Source of the DNA: Aspidapion aeneum
Lineage: Eukaryota; Arthropoda; Insecta; Coleoptera; Brentidae
Assembly (NCBI GenBank): GCA_963576565.1
Contig: OY755038.1
Location: 62,618,577 to 62,682,576 of the forward strand
Length of the DNA stretch: 64,000 nt
Direction of reading: 5' to 3'
A program made the position numbers and the translations under genes. Shown here in pieces: positions 45,190 through 56,722 of this stretch (within the stretch, counting starts at the first letter, position 1; each line of letters opens with the position of its first letter). A model generated the notes under the pieces. That model was not told the DNA's origin and searched no databases. It saw nothing but the letters and a program-made list of their open reading frames with translations.

Positions 45190-46337
45190 AGGCCTGGCGA
45201 CTAGGCACATGAAGCGTATTTTTCGCAAACCCCCGGGTATCTTCCCTTATGCGTCGTTTCTTTGCTAAGGAAACGGCCCACCTGAGATTTAGAAGGTCCT
45301 CCATCTTAAAGGCTTCTTCTTCGAGTACGTCTCTTCTTGCCTCCTTGTATGCGTCACATGATGAGAGGAAATGCCCCGATGTCTCGTCGTCGGCCCAACA
45401 TCGCTTCTACGTCGCGTCCTCCTTCACTCTCATCTTCGCCAAGTGTCCTTGTAGAAAGCAGTATCCGGTTGGGACTCCTACTACTGTTGTTGGTCCATTC
45501 CTTTTTTATCCCTTTCTGGGCCCACTCTGTTATTACCGACTACATTTGCCCTCTTGTGAGCCCCAGGAAAGGCTCTGGCCTGACGCGTATCTACCGGGAT
45601 CCACCCCTGGTGAGTTTGTCCGCTTACTCGTTTCCTGGGACTCCCATGTGGCCTGGGACCCATACGAGCTTCACCTGTCTTACTCCGGCCAACTTCTGAA
45701 TTGCATCCGCGCACTCTTGCACCAAACCCGCGGACATAGTTGGTTTGCACAGTGCTTTTAGCGCAGCTTGACTGTCTGTACAGATGCAGAGGCGCTTTCT
45801 GTTTCATTCCTTATTTAGTTCTCCCATGTTCTCCCATGTTATCACCAGTATAGCGTAAGCCTCCGCCTGGAAGACTGTTGCATTGGCTCTAAGCGAGTAG
45901 CTTCTGCCAGTACGCTTGCTTTCCACGTACATTCCTGCACCGGTCGAATTCGGGTCTGTTAGCCTTGATCCGTCTGTATAGCAGAACGTGGCATCGCTAA
46001 GGAATTCAACCACGTCAATTTTTCATGCATTACTTGGCGGTATGGTTACACGGTATCTTCTTTTTTGTAACAGTCGCGATCTCCGATTGTCCTTTTTGTT
46101 CACCGCTTCTTTTCCACTCGCCCGCGTCCCTTATCCTAAGGTATGCTGCCATCGCTTCCTTCTTTATCCAGGTGGACAGCGATGGGAGGCCTAGGATAGT
46201 ATTCAGGGCTATGTTAGGGGTGAACTTTAAAGCTCCGGTGATGCTCTGTATGCTTTCAAAGGTCTTAATTAACATGCGGAAAGTGCCACTATTCCTTACG
46301 CATTTTAGTTCTAAAAGGGCCATTTTTCCACGGTCTA
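45190..46337 (-). pseudogene. R1/I-like RT thumb and RNase H fragment
   Basis: Read on the minus strand: TGALKFTPNIALNTILGLPS, WIKKEAMAAYLRIRDAGEWK (RT connection region), then the RNase H domain with FCYTDGSRL, GAGMYVES, TVFQAEAYAIL, CTDSQAALKALCKPTMSAG, and VWVPGHMGVPGNE interrupted by a stop before the last Asp. After it come RVRPEPFLGL, HFLSSCDAYKEARRDVLEEE and LAKKRRIREDTRGFAK. RNase H after RT, with the Cys/His tail, fits R1, LOA or I clades. The upstream RT is missing: similarity stops where the GGCGCC foldback element begins at 46338. Confidence 0.85.
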
Positions 46338-46540
46338 GGACAACTGGGCGCCGCCAACTCGGCGTCGCCAACTGGGCGCCGGGCCAACTGGGCGCCGGGC
46401 AAACTGGGCGCTGGGCCAACTCGGCGCCGCCAACTGGGTGCCGGGCCAACTCGGCGCCGGACTAAAAAAAATTTTTTCGATAAAATGTGCAGATGAAAAA
46501 CAAAATAGATATATTATTTATACAAAAAAATCTTTAAACA

Positions 46541-46841
46541 TTTTTTAATACGACTGTCTTGTAAAAGGGGGTTTTGCGCACGGAGAACAGGATCTGAAAA
46601 TGGCATTTTGCGCACGCTGTATGCAAAACGTTTCGTCATTGTGATTTTTGTTGTTGTTACCCATCAATATAAGTTGGCTTAGTTCCGTTTCCGTAGCAAC
46701 CGTCACTGCTCGTATGTTTTGTTAATTAGATACGTCAAAAAATTGTTGAATTTTTAAAGTTTTGTTGTAAAAATGTCGGAAATAAAAACAAGTTAAATTA
46801 AAATTTGATTTTTCTTTCTTTATTAGCAGTCGTATAAAAAA
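46541..46841. mobile_element. Inverted-repeat insertion in the left foldback arm
   Basis: The left arm contains about 415 bp lacking from the right arm. Within it, TTTTTTAATACGACTG (46541) and CAGTCGTATAAAAAA (46827) are inverted ends of about 300 bp, consistent with a small MITE that landed in one arm only. Confidence 0.45.
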
Positions 46842-46856
46842 TATTGTAAAAAACTC

Positions 46857-46932
46857 GTTTGAAAACCTCTTTGCACACTTCCTCGACTTATAGACCACTG
46901 TCTCGATCGTATGCAAAGAGTCGTTTTCAAAC
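46857..46932. repeat. 76-nt hairpin in the left foldback arm
   Basis: GTTTGAAAACCTCTTTGCA pairs with TGCAAAGAGTCGTTTTCAAAC, leaving a loop of about 36 nt. The size is like a microRNA precursor, but it is more simply the core of a small DNA element. Confidence 0.45.
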
Positions 46933-47912
46933 CTTGTTGTTTAAATAACTATTACGCAATTTTTTTGAAATTTAGTTTTGTTAAGTAAAGTTGAATCCAT
47001 TAAATCAAGTGTTGAAATTTGGTAGGTTACCTGGTAACACTATAATTTACGTTTTTTATTACAACAATGGCGGATCCAAAATGGCGGATTTCTTTATTTT
47101 TAAACGGATTTCTCTCAAACTTGAAAGTTTGCAGTGCCTGAGAACACTTAATACAGTTTTAGCCTCAAACTTAAAAAATTCAAAATGGCGAATCTAAAAT
47201 GGCAGATTTTCTTATTTACGAACCGATTTGTCTCAAACTTGAAATATTACATTGCTTGAGATCATTTAACAAAATTTTTTACTTAAACTTAAAAAAATCA
47301 AAATGGCCGATCCAAAATGGCGGACTTTCTTATTTATGAACCGATATGCATCAAATATAGAAATTGGCGGTGTTTTAAGTCGCTGATTATGATTTTGACG
47401 TAAACTTATAAATAATTCAAAATGGCGAATATCTATTATATTTAATACACATCGATTCATAAATAAGCAAGTCCACCATTTTGGATCGGCCATTATGATT
47501 TTTTTAAGTTTGAGTAAAAAATTTTGTTAAATGACCTCAAGCAATGTAATATTTCAAGTTTAAGACAAATCGGTTGGTTTGAGACAAATCCGTTTAAAAA
47601 TAAAGAAATCCGCCATTTTGGATCCGCCATTATTGTAATAAAAAACGTAAATTGTAGTGTTACCAGTTAAAACTACACCTTCCAAATTTCAAAACCCAAC
47701 TTAATGAATTAAACTTTACTTAGCAAAATCAAACTTTAAGAAAATTGCGTAAAAAGTTTTTTTTCTATAAATAATATTTTGTTTTTCATCTGCACATTTT
47801 AACGAAAAAAAATTTTTTAGTCCGGCGCCAAGTTGGCCCGGCGCCCAGTTGGCCCGGTGCCCAGTTGGCGGCGCCGAGTTGGCGGCGCCCAGTTGTCCCA
47901 TTCCGTTTTTCC

Positions 47913-48200
47913 ATACTTCCTAGCCCGCGCAGCAATGGCTAGAGAAGGTATTGTTTTCGATAAAAAAAAATTTTTGAGATAACGCCTAAAATGTGTTCTT
48001 TGGGTGAATTTTGACCTATCCTAGCAATATCGTCGTGATGTCTGTCTGTGTGTGTGTATTTTTTTTCTGTCCGTAACACGATAGCTCCTAAACCGCTGAA
48101 CCGATTTTAATTAAATTTTGAGGTAAAATACCATTCGACACTCTTACGAGCTGATTAGATTTTGGTCAAAATCCATTAATGCTAATGACAGTTTTTGTTT
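47913..48200 (-). repeat. Dispersed repeat family B, copy 1 (partial)
   Basis: It starts acttcctagcccgcgcagca, the right end of the family, then gataacgc and ctgtccgtaacacgatagct and aaccgctgaaccgatttt. Full copy B at 54480-54945 has the same order on the plus strand. Ends ACCTTCCTAGC...GCTAGGAAGGT are inverted, indicating a DNA element. Confidence 0.65.
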
Positions 48201-48887
48201 TGTTTGTTTGTTTTTAATATATATTTATTTATGTTCAATACAATGTTTAGGTTACAATGTCTAAGATATACTTAACAAACAAACATATATAGGCATGGAA
48301 AAAACTATTTTACTGTTTCTTTGTCAGGCGCAAGAACAAGGAAGACTAGAGTCTACAAAGTTCCAAGGAACTTGTATGTATCTTCTAGGCTTCTGTATTG
48401 CAACGTGTCTTGGGAACTGTAACAGAATGTTAGTATGGAATTATTCGGCATTGTTTATTGAGTGGTACTTAATAAAAATTAGAAACTAACTAACTAAATC
48501 CTAATTATAAGTAAATTTTGACTAATAAATATAAAATTCAAGTTGATCATAGTATTTTTGTAGGCTACATATGTTTGTGTGAAAAATTGAGAACCCTTGA
48601 ATGTTATTCAAATATTTGTTTGCCAGACTTATGTTTTCTGCTTCCAAAGTTTTTGGTTCAAATATGTCGAAATCAGACAAATATCTATCCATTATAAAGC
48701 TTTTTTATTTTATAGTTTTATATTATAGTAAATATTCAGGCCAAAAAAAAAATTAAAAAAAAAATTATGTTGTAGGAAGTGTCCTAGACTATTTTTATTT
48801 TATTTAGTTCGATAAACCCAAATAATGATTAAAAAAAAAAACAAAATAAGCTCTCTGAAATTAGAATCAAGAAAAACAATTTTAAGT
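48201..48887. other. Unassigned stretch
   Basis: No gene is recognised. A 64-codon plus-strand ORF at 48295-48489 has no recognisable similarity and includes a small inverted repeat (aagttccaaggaactt). Homopolymer-rich DNA at 48735-48850 may be the eroded A-rich tail region of the minus-strand ORF1 element. Confidence 0.35.
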
Positions 48888-49745
48888 TTAATATAATTTG
48901 ATAAATTTAAATAAACCAAGCGGTCTAAACTTAACAAAAACTAAAGATAATAAATTTATTTGGCGCTGCTTCGAGTGGATGGGGGACTGTATAGGACTCT
49001 CTCTTTTTGGAACTTTAGACGTATTTGTGTTTTCCACCAATGGTGGTTCTGAATTGTTCGGTAAAGTTTTTGTAAATTTTATTTGGTTTTCAGGATTGTC
49101 CTGATTTAGAGACTCGTTTTCTGAATCAGTATCTGTTTCTGTGACGGCTTGATCGTCTAGAGATAATAATTCCTGGGCTCTATGGGATTTCCCATCGATT
49201 ATTAATTTTAGGTTTTTTATCTTTGCAACGCAGTTTTGGTCCCTAGCAATTTTTAGATGTTTCTTCAAGACTTTTAGTTCTTCCCTGTCTTCCGGACCAA
49301 AGTCATCTGATAAGAAAATTCCAGACGCTCTAAGTTTTTTTAGTTTTTCGGTGTCTTTAAACAGAGAACGCTTTTTCAGAAAAGAAATAAATTCTAGCAC
49401 TATCGATGCGTCCTCAGAACTTCCTAATGTATATATGTTGTTTAAATGATGCTCTTGAATGTCACACTCCAGTACAGAATTCAATGTAGATGTTGATTCT
49501 TTAAGTACTTTTGATTTGTTCTTGATTTTCTTGCCGAATACAATGATATTGTTTTTTCTATTCTTTCTTTCCAGGTCTAGACACCGTTTTTGCAGGGTTT
49601 TGACTTCGTTTTTAGCTTCTTCCAGTTCGGTTTGCAGGACTCTGTTTGATTCTTGGAATCCTTCTTTGAGGTCTGTAGTTTGTTTGTTCAGTGCCTCCAG
49701 TAACAAATTAAATAGCACTTTTTGATCTTGGGGTAAAGCATCCAT
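48888..49745 (-). CDS. Non-LTR retrotransposon ORF1-type protein
   Basis: 285 codons from ATG (MDALPQDQKVLFNLLLEALN). Residues ~5-60 form a coiled coil (LQTELEEAKNEVKTLQKRC, LDLERKNRKNN). An RRM-like domain follows (NNIIVFGKKI ... SIVLEFISFLKKRSLFKDTE, KLRASGIFLSDDFGPEDREE), then a Lys-rich region with LIIDGKSHRAQEL and an acidic, disordered tail. Coiled coil plus RRM plus basic C-terminal domain is the plan of L1-like and many insect non-LTR ORF1 proteins, which bind the element RNA as trimers. The last 25 residues diverge and may reflect a frameshift. No RT follows, so it is a 5' fragment or a solitary ORF1. Confidence 0.65.
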   Translation of the reverse strand: MDALPQDQKVLFNLLLEALNKQTTDLKEGFQESNRVLQTELEEAKNEVKTLQKRCLDLERKNRKNNIIVFGKKIKNKSKVLKESTSTLNSVLECDIQEHHLNNIYTLGSSEDASIVLEFISFLKKRSLFKDTEKLKKLRASGIFLSDDFGPEDREELKVLKKHLKIARDQNCVAKIKNLKLIIDGKSHRAQELLSLDDQAVTETDTDSENESLNQDNPENQIKFTKTLPNNSEPPLVENTNTSKVPKRESPIQSPIHSKQRQINLLSLVFVKFRPLGLFKFIKLY

Positions 49746-50049
49746 TGTTTAATTCATCCGTTTAGACCGTTATTGGTAAATAGTTTCTTCAAATTTTTAT
49801 TTCAGTGTTTTAGGCGATTTTCAACCTTATTGATTTTGGTGTGGTGTGGATTTATTTACTATTTTGCGTAATATCTCCTTAATTATTTTGACTATCTTTA
49901 TATCGTTTTGCGTGTTCCGACTAGGTAATAAAATCTACACTGTCACTCAAATTGAAAAAAATTTTGACTTACTTTTGTCTGATAAACCAACGTTTTTCTT
50001 GGAGCACTTCGATGCACGTTGCTTTAAAATTCAGTTCTGTGTTTTCGAC

Positions 50050-50278
50050 AATTAAAATTTAAAAAAATATTTTTTTTAACGGAGCATCACCTAATATGCA
50101 GTTTTCGGAATATGATAGACTGCATTTTGCTCAATAATTTGTATCATAACCAAAAATTTCGTAGGAGCTTTATTTTCCGAGATATTTACAAAAAATGTTT
50201 TTAAGGTTGATTATTATAGCTTCACTTGATGATGGGCTAGCTAGGAAGGTATCAAATTCATTATGGATCCATGTATTT
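50050..50278 (-). repeat. Dispersed repeat family B, copy 2
   Basis: Inverted copy: on the minus strand atggatccat, gataccttcctagctagcc, tttttgtaaatatctcgg, atattccgaaaactgcatatt, gatgctccgttaaaa. The adjacent 50290-50470 segment, also inverted, matches 54330-54450 upstream of copy 4, so the repeat unit is longer than the TIR-bounded part. Confidence 0.6.
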
Positions 50279-50684
50279 TTTTATTTCAGCATGCTCGAAG
50301 AAAAGTTCTTTTCATAACTTTTGCAGAAAGTTTCTTTTCCGCACTTGATTGCTGGCCTAACTCCGCTATGCGTCGGTGGGCCAACTAATATCGCGTGTGA
50401 AAAAGTGATACTTTCGGCACTTTTTAGGAAATATACTATAAATACAACTATTTTCAAAAAAAGGTTTTTCAAAAACCATCGAATCGCATTTTTTTCTTAA
50501 GACATATTCTGTCTTTGAAATTGGTGTTTACCTAACATTGGTCAATTGATCGGAAGGTTAGCATCCGGTTGCGATTAATTGACCTAGGTTAGGTTAATAT
50601 CGATTTCGACGTTTCAAAAGGGGGAGGTAATTTAAGATATAGTTAAAAACAAATATTTTTGAAAAACAGGTACTTTTTATGCAG

Positions 50685-50848
50685 ATAATGTAGCCACAAT
50701 GAGGAGGTGGATGAGGGTTCAAGACCCAAGTCGGTACAAAGGCAACAGCGAGAAACTGCCGTTTGAGCTCCGGCTGAAATACTGCCTTCTTGCCATTGCT
50801 AACGAGATACCTGATAATGTTTCTCCCAGAACCATTCAAAACATTTGA
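50685..50848 (+). CDS. Possible terminal coding exon, unknown gene
   Basis: A good acceptor (tactttttatgcag, AG at 50683-50684) precedes a frame that runs to TGA at 50846-50848: DNVATMRRWMRVQDPSRYKG, NSEKLPFELRLKYCLLAIAN, EIPDNVSPRTIQNI. The piece is richer in G+C than its surroundings and has balanced, non-repetitive amino acids, unlike chance ORFs here. I do not recognise the protein. A captured host exon or a transposase exon are alternatives. It sits between inverted copies 2 and 3 of repeat family B. Confidence 0.4.
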
Positions 50849-51104
50849 AAAAAAAATGGATCCAAAGTTAAAAACATCTCAGGAACTGTTTTTTTGAGTA
50901 CAATATTTTAAGGATAGAATTTTGTGAAAAAATGATAAATTCTGCTAATCAGGTTGAAAATTTTGTCAGTAATTATAATTATTTGCTACGTAATTACGTT
51001 CTCCCTACACAATACACACAATCCATCAATTACTCGCTACTGGGCAAAAGAAAATAAATATTTGATGATAAATGTGCAAACACAGTAGCCTCAAAAATTA
51101 AATA

Positions 51105-51475
51105 AATGGATCCATGACGGATCTGATACCTTCCTAACCCATTAGCACACTCCAACTTAACTCCATGTTATATCAACCTTAAAAACAGTTTTTTGTAAAT
51201 ATCTCTGAAACGAAAGCTCATACCAAGTTTTTGGTTATAACACAAATTTAAAAAAAAATATGCGCTATTATATTCCGAAATCGGCATATTGATGCTCCGT
51301 TAAAAAGTTCGCATTTTTTAAACTTTTTAACTGTCAAAAAACTGTCATTAGCATCGATAAATTTCGAACAAAATCTAATTAGCTCGTCACAGTATCGAAT
51401 ACTATTTTACCTAAAAATTTCATGAAAATCGGTTGGGCGGTTTAGTAGCCATCGTGTTATGGACAGGGTTACACC
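51105..51475 (+). repeat. Dispersed repeat family B, copy 3
   Basis: aaataaatggatccatgacgg, gataccttcctaaccc, ttttttgtaaatatctctg, atattccgaaatcggcatatt, gatgctccgttaaaaagttc, catgaaaatcggttgggcgg, catcgtgttatggacag. It ends before the right terminus. Confidence 0.65.
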
Positions 51476-53690
51476 ATACCCAAACTAGGCAATTAAATAT
51501 CTTTATCTCTACCAAAAACAATGCAATAAAATTCATTTGAGGCGGCTTATGGAAGCTGGAGCATGACTCGAGAGGGAAGAAGAGGGGAAGTTGTTTCTAT
51601 ATTCATCTAAACACCTGCTAAATTAGTTTTTCTCTTTCTAAGCAGAATCTTCATGATTAGCATAGCTTTTACCCTAACGGCATATTGTTTTTCCATAATA
51701 AATAAACACGGGGATGCTTTTTACGAAGATTGCAATAACATAATTGGATTTATTTACTTTTAGTGCCATATTAAATATTAAAATACTGGCAACGTCACCA
51801 GTTCTCTATTTGATTTATAATTGATTTAGGTATGTACCATTTTGAAAGTCATTAACCATTTTTTTTTAATTGTGTTTTATTTGGTTTTCGTTTGTAAATA
51901 ATGGTAAAATGTTGGGTATTAATATGAGAGTGTGTACTCAAAAGAATTTTTAAACCGTTTTTTCACCAAATTTGTGGGCTTTTATTTACATTCAAATAAA
52001 CGGAATTCTTTTTACAAAGTTTATTGTTATAAATAAAAGTACAACTCATTTAATACAATTTTAAGCCGATTATCAATTAATATAATACCTACAACTCGTT
52101 TAAGAATATACAGGTACACCATTAATTAGGCATCGTGGCTTTGTAGAATTTTGTATCTAATTAAATTAATTTCATTTCACAAAACTTTTATTTTTATCTA
52201 CGAGGCCCAACTGAATTTTAGTAAAATTTAACTATTTAGGAATAGCTCAATCCTAAACTAAGTCGCACTGAGTAACCTATTAAATATATAATATACAACA
52301 AAATTAATAAAAGGTGCTAAAACTAACTTATTTATAAAAAGTCGATTTTTGCCTAATTTTAATTCCACTTGTGTACTGCAGGTTACTGGTGATTAAAAGA
52401 TACCCAACAAGCCTCAAAAATATATAAATTATCAAAATCGTACTTGTGTCTCATGCATGACCGGTAAGTAATCCGGTAACTTGCAAGATTTAATCTGCTC
52501 ATTCAACCCCACATAACCCCACAAAACCACTTGCTCGTAAGACAGATAACGAACGGAATCTTAGACATATAACTTCGGTCGAAAGATAGTGACCCGTTGC
52601 GTATAAGAGGGCATTATTCAAGATTAAATAAGGCCGATCCTGATAAAGGGCCATCGTAGGCGACGTGGTGTACTGGACTGCCCTATACGCCCACCCGTTT
52701 AAACTGGTTTTGCTTGTCACATAATCGGAAGTTGCAGACAGAAGTAAACCCTCGAGGTATTTAAATGCTATAAATTTTAACCATAGATATAGAAATATAA
52801 TTAGATTGCGCCTTGACTACTGCGCAAACTCCAATAGAGGCGTCGGAACGTTGGTCACTATTTTTCCACAGATTTTAAGTGCAAGCAGTTACCTCTAGAG
52901 GTCGTTATAGTTAACAAGCATATAAGGTCATTGAAATGAATATGAATCGAAAATGGCGTCCCTAGGCTTTAGAACACAGTGACCTTACAAGCGTAGTATA
53001 AGCCACCACTCCTAGAGGTCGCCATGGAAAATATGCAGTGACGCTCTGTCAGATATCTTTATTTGAGATTAGTGGCTCCATATGATGTTTTACCTCGAAT
53101 TTAGTTCATTGCCGCTCGATCTACAAAAAAATGGCAGATGTCTCTATTTCTATGGTTTTAATCCGTTAATTGTCCCTTTGAGAACGTAAAAGGTGTAAAA
53201 GCAACCAAGTTTATGAGAAAATAAATAAGTACACCATAAATGTCTATTATTGTATTTTTTACTGTTTATTTTTAATTTATTTTTTTTTATTTATTAGCCT
53301 ATGTTGAAATAAAAACTTAGATATAAAGAGTAAAGGGCATCATTTAAGCGTCGAAATGTTCATGCATCGATCCGTGCATTCTTTTTCGTGGGTAAATTTT
53401 CAAAGCCGCCTACGCCCAAATTTAAATGCTTGTTTTGATAAGTATTTTTTCCGATGCGCGTACTTTTTTTTAATTACGTGGTGGCAATGACAGTAGAATA
53501 ATGCTTTTTTGTTTTGTTGTTAGTTGTTTGGGTATTTAGTTGGTTAGTTATTTAGGTCTTTGGTTAAACATCTAAACTATAGTAAAAGAAAAAAAGAAGA
53601 ATGAAGGAACTAACATTCAAAAGGAAAAGAACATGAGGCCATAGGAATATATTAAATAAAAGTTAAGTTAGTTAAAAGACGAGAGGATCA
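51476..53690. other. Unassigned stretch
   Basis: No gene is recognised. Nothing but short unrecognised ORFs (for example 52499-52720 minus) and AT-rich DNA. Confidence 0.35.
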
Positions 53691-53714
53691 TAAACTTTAT
53701 TTATTTATATTAAT

Positions 53715-54075
53715 TTTAAAAAACCGTTGAACTGCACTATCCAACTGACGAGAGGCCCACAGGGCCGAGCTGTATTTAAATATAATAACACATATTCTCT
53801 ATCGAGAAGAATTTATTAAAGGTGCGCTGTATGCCGAGAGTATCATAAACTTTAAATTTAGATAAATGTTGAATTACACTGCTCAACTGAGGTGAGGCCT
53901 GCAGGGCCCAGCACATATTCCCTACTGAGAAGCTTTATTTAAGAAGCCACACGGGCTGAGAGTATCAAAACATTTAAAAAAATTAATCAAACGTTGAACT
54001 TCACTGTCCAATGGGCGGAGCTGTATTTAAATAAAAAACACATATTCTCTATCGAGAAAAATTTAGAAGACCGAT
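53715..54075. repeat. Minisatellite, about 130-bp unit, three copies
   Basis: Anchors aaaccgttgaactgcactatcc (53721), aaatgttgaattacactgctc (53862) and aaacgttgaacttcactgtcc (53989), spacing 141 and 127. Units also share gggc(c)gagctgtatttaaat and acatattc(t/c)ctat(c/a)gaga. Diverged, non-coding. Confidence 0.75.
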
Positions 54076-54484
54076 AGAACCACGAACGAAACACCGGTCG
54101 AACGTCGAACTTGGAAGAATTATAACGTAAAATTCAACTTGGCAACGTTGGAAGTTTATTGCAGGTGCTATATAATATCGACAGTTGCAGTACGACTTTA
54201 CAACTGTTAAAACCTTCTGCTAGTTTTTGCTGTTGCGTGAATTCTGCATTGTGCATCACGCTTCTAATTATTTACTATAATATTCAAAATATTTTTACGA
54301 ATCGACTAAATAGCGATTTTTTTAGAGTTATTTATCTAACAAGTGCACGACGCACCAGCGGAGTTTGGCCAAGCCTTAAGTGTGGTAAAGGTACTTTCCG
54401 CAAGACTAAGGTATGCCATTTTTCCTACGAGCGTGTCGAAAAATCAAACTATATTTTTTTATCTTGTTGAATTTACCCTATTCA

Positions 54485-54940
54485 AAATTAAATAAATGGA
54501 TCCATGACGGGTCTGATACCTTCCTAGCTAGCCTGTTAGCACAGTTTAAGTGAAGCCATAATATATCAGCCTTTAAAACAGTTTTTTGTAAATATCTCAG
54601 AAACTAAAGCTCCTAGGAAGGGTTTTGTTGAAACAAATTCTGGAAAAAAATGTGATGTGCAATATTTCGAAAACCGCATATTAATGCAATGCTTTGGTAA
54701 AAAGTTCACATTTAAAAAAAATAATTGTCTAAAAACTCATGGGTGAATGGATTTAAATATCATAGTGTCATACACTATTTAACCTGAAAATTTTATGAAA
54801 ATCGGTACGGCAGTTTAGGAGCTTTTGTGTTACGGACATACACACACACACACAGAAAAAAAGGGCGTTATCTCAAAAAAAAAAATTCTCGAAAATAATA
54901 CCTTCTCGAGCCATTGCTGCGCGGGCTAGGAAGGTAAAAA
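54485..54940 (+). repeat. Dispersed repeat family B, copy 4 (most complete)
   Basis: It spans atggatccatgacgg, taccttcctagctagcc, then ttttttgtaaatatctcag, aaaatcggtacggcagtttag, tgttacggacat, an (AC)n tract, and gccattgctgcgcgggctaggaaggt. Start and end are inverted (accttcctagc / gctaggaaggt). The aaaatcgg...agtttagg...gttacgga segment is a motif found near the ends of many dispersed insect repeats; 63090-63150 has another example. Confidence 0.7.
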
Positions 54941-56722
54941 TAGTCAAAATTACGAAATTTATGAGTTTTATTTAACAAAATTTGTACATGGTCATTGATT
55001 GATTTTCGTTGCCTTCTTTGGGGCAAATGTAGATGACAGAAAAAAGCTTCAAATACAAAAGTTGAATAATTTTTTCAATATTATCTTTTGGGCTGTCAGA
55101 AGTGTCAGATGTAATTTCTTATGTCAAATTTTGGGAGCAATGTTCTTAAGTTAAAGGAAACACCTTGTATATTTTCGGCCAGAAAGAAATACGTATTTAT
55201 CCCGATTTTAAAAACATTTGGTTTGCTAATATCTAGTTAAGTTAAGTTAAGTAGGTTGCCAATTTACATTGGAATATACGGTACTTTGGGTCAAATGGAT
55301 TATAATTAGTGCACTTTAACACAATGATCTCTATATATCTAACTGGATAGGCTTTTACATATATGCAAAGTGAGGCAAAAATATTGATTTTTTTGTAGAG
55401 AGTTTCTTTTCGTTTTTTACTTTTACGTTTTTAAATTACGCGGACGTTAGATGATTTGTAATCTATAACTGGATGTTTACTGCCGTTAGGTACTAATAAA
55501 GCTTTTTAAATAATCAAAGCTACTTACTTCAAAAAGGAAACCGACTTTTCCCTCTTATAAAATCCTAAAGATAGATTATCCACCCTGTACAAGCTCCGAG
55601 GTCGCTCTATCGGCGGCAACTAAAATTTCTTTAGGGATCTATATCTCTTCGAACATTTTTAATGCACCAACCATTAATGAAAGTCAATAGTTATACAGGG
55701 GGTGATGTACCATCATCACTTGTTGACTGTTAAAGACAACAAGGTAAATTGGTACTTTTCGCATGCAAATCAGTGCGTGAAAAGCTATTTTCCGCACGCT
55801 CGTAGGAAATATTATTTCCTATTAATTTAGTTAATTAATTATTAAATCCACATTTTGACAATAATTTTTACTAGATGTTTATTGTACGCCTGACACCAAA
55901 TACTTGTTAATAATTAACTTATTAAACCAGTTACAGAAGTGCGCTAATGCTTTTTAGTGGTCTAAGCTATTAGTCTGAACTCAGTTTTATTCTATGACAT
56001 GACCCCCAAGGACGGCTCCTTGCCTTGCGGTCCTGTTGTGGGATTAGTGTTTACAAATACGGCAAAATGGAGGATTAGCAGTTATAAATAGAGGCTATCG
56101 AAAGGCCCCGAATCTAATAGATTATAAACGTTGGAGCATGATATTTGAATTAGAAATTGTCTGCAAACTATTGATCCTTTAATTAAGTTATCTTCTGAAT
56201 CTTTGTTATAGCAGGGATTTACCTAATTTTACCAAAAAAAGGGTTAAGATCAAGCTTGGCAGTAAAATTTGGAGAATAAACTTTGATAAGAAGAGATATT
56301 TTGTTTATATTGTATTTATGTCTGAATATTTTCTGACCTTTACAAACATCGTATAGTAATACCAACCCAATTACCTCTGTCGGTACTAGGTTCACGACCG
56401 CACTTCGAGACGCTTTTTTTCGGTTTAAATTGAGCTTATCATGTGATCAATTGCATCACAAAACAAGTGTAAGAAGAAAAATTTATATAATTACCTGAGG
56501 ATTTCCCTGTAGAAGGTTTTAAACTTACGTATATTTTATTTATGTGTTTGTTTGTAATACATGTTTTATTACTATAACTTAAGTTTTCCTAATCTTAATA
56601 ACTATATATATCCAAAAAATACGTATAGAGATGCTTAAAAGGCCTTTAAGATAACAAAATTAGATGTAACCTATTAAAGAATTCTTAAAAAAATATTTTC
56701 GCAAATTAATAAACTGAAAAAT
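54941..56722. other. Unassigned stretch
   Basis: No gene is recognised. Small features only: taagttaagttaagt at 55234-55250 and caccctgtac near 55570, an insect transposon-end word with a partner-like atacaggggg near 55693 in inverted orientation, suggesting an eroded ~130-bp MITE. Confidence 0.35.

Larger units (their letters stand above)
46338..47898. mobile_element. Near-palindromic foldback element, 1.56 kb
   Basis: The ends are inverted arrays of a 14-16 bp GC-rich unit, ccaactgggcgccggg: eight units at 46338-46460, five at 47821-47898. Inside these, AT-rich arms pair again (46465-46535 with 47755-47820; 46955-47200 with 47520-47755; 47230-47350 with 47430-47545), so almost the whole element is one hairpin with several atggcgga/tccgccat words. 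Only the left arm has extra DNA (about 46537-46953). No protein is encoded; apparent ORFs come from the repeats. No target duplication is evident. Confidence 0.8.

Noticed and set aside
45249..45761. 170-codon plus-strand ORF (MRRFFAKETAHLRF...)
   Set aside because: It is the antisense shadow of the minus-strand RNase H pseudogene, whose motifs (CTDSQAALKAL, VWVPGHMGVPGNE) are clear.
46025..46465. ORFs rich in NWAPGQLGA-type repeats on both strands
   Set aside because: Produced by the 14-16 bp GGCGCC tandem repeats of the foldback element and the RT pseudogene next to it.
46318..47915. catttttccacgg / ccgtttttccat as a target duplication of the foldback element
   Set aside because: The similar words are not adjacent to the element ends (offset by 4-5 bases on each side) and differ at several positions.
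50710..50730. gggttcaagaccc as a tRNA T-arm
   Set aside because: No acceptor, D or anticodon stems fit around it, and the segment reads as coding sequence in another frame.
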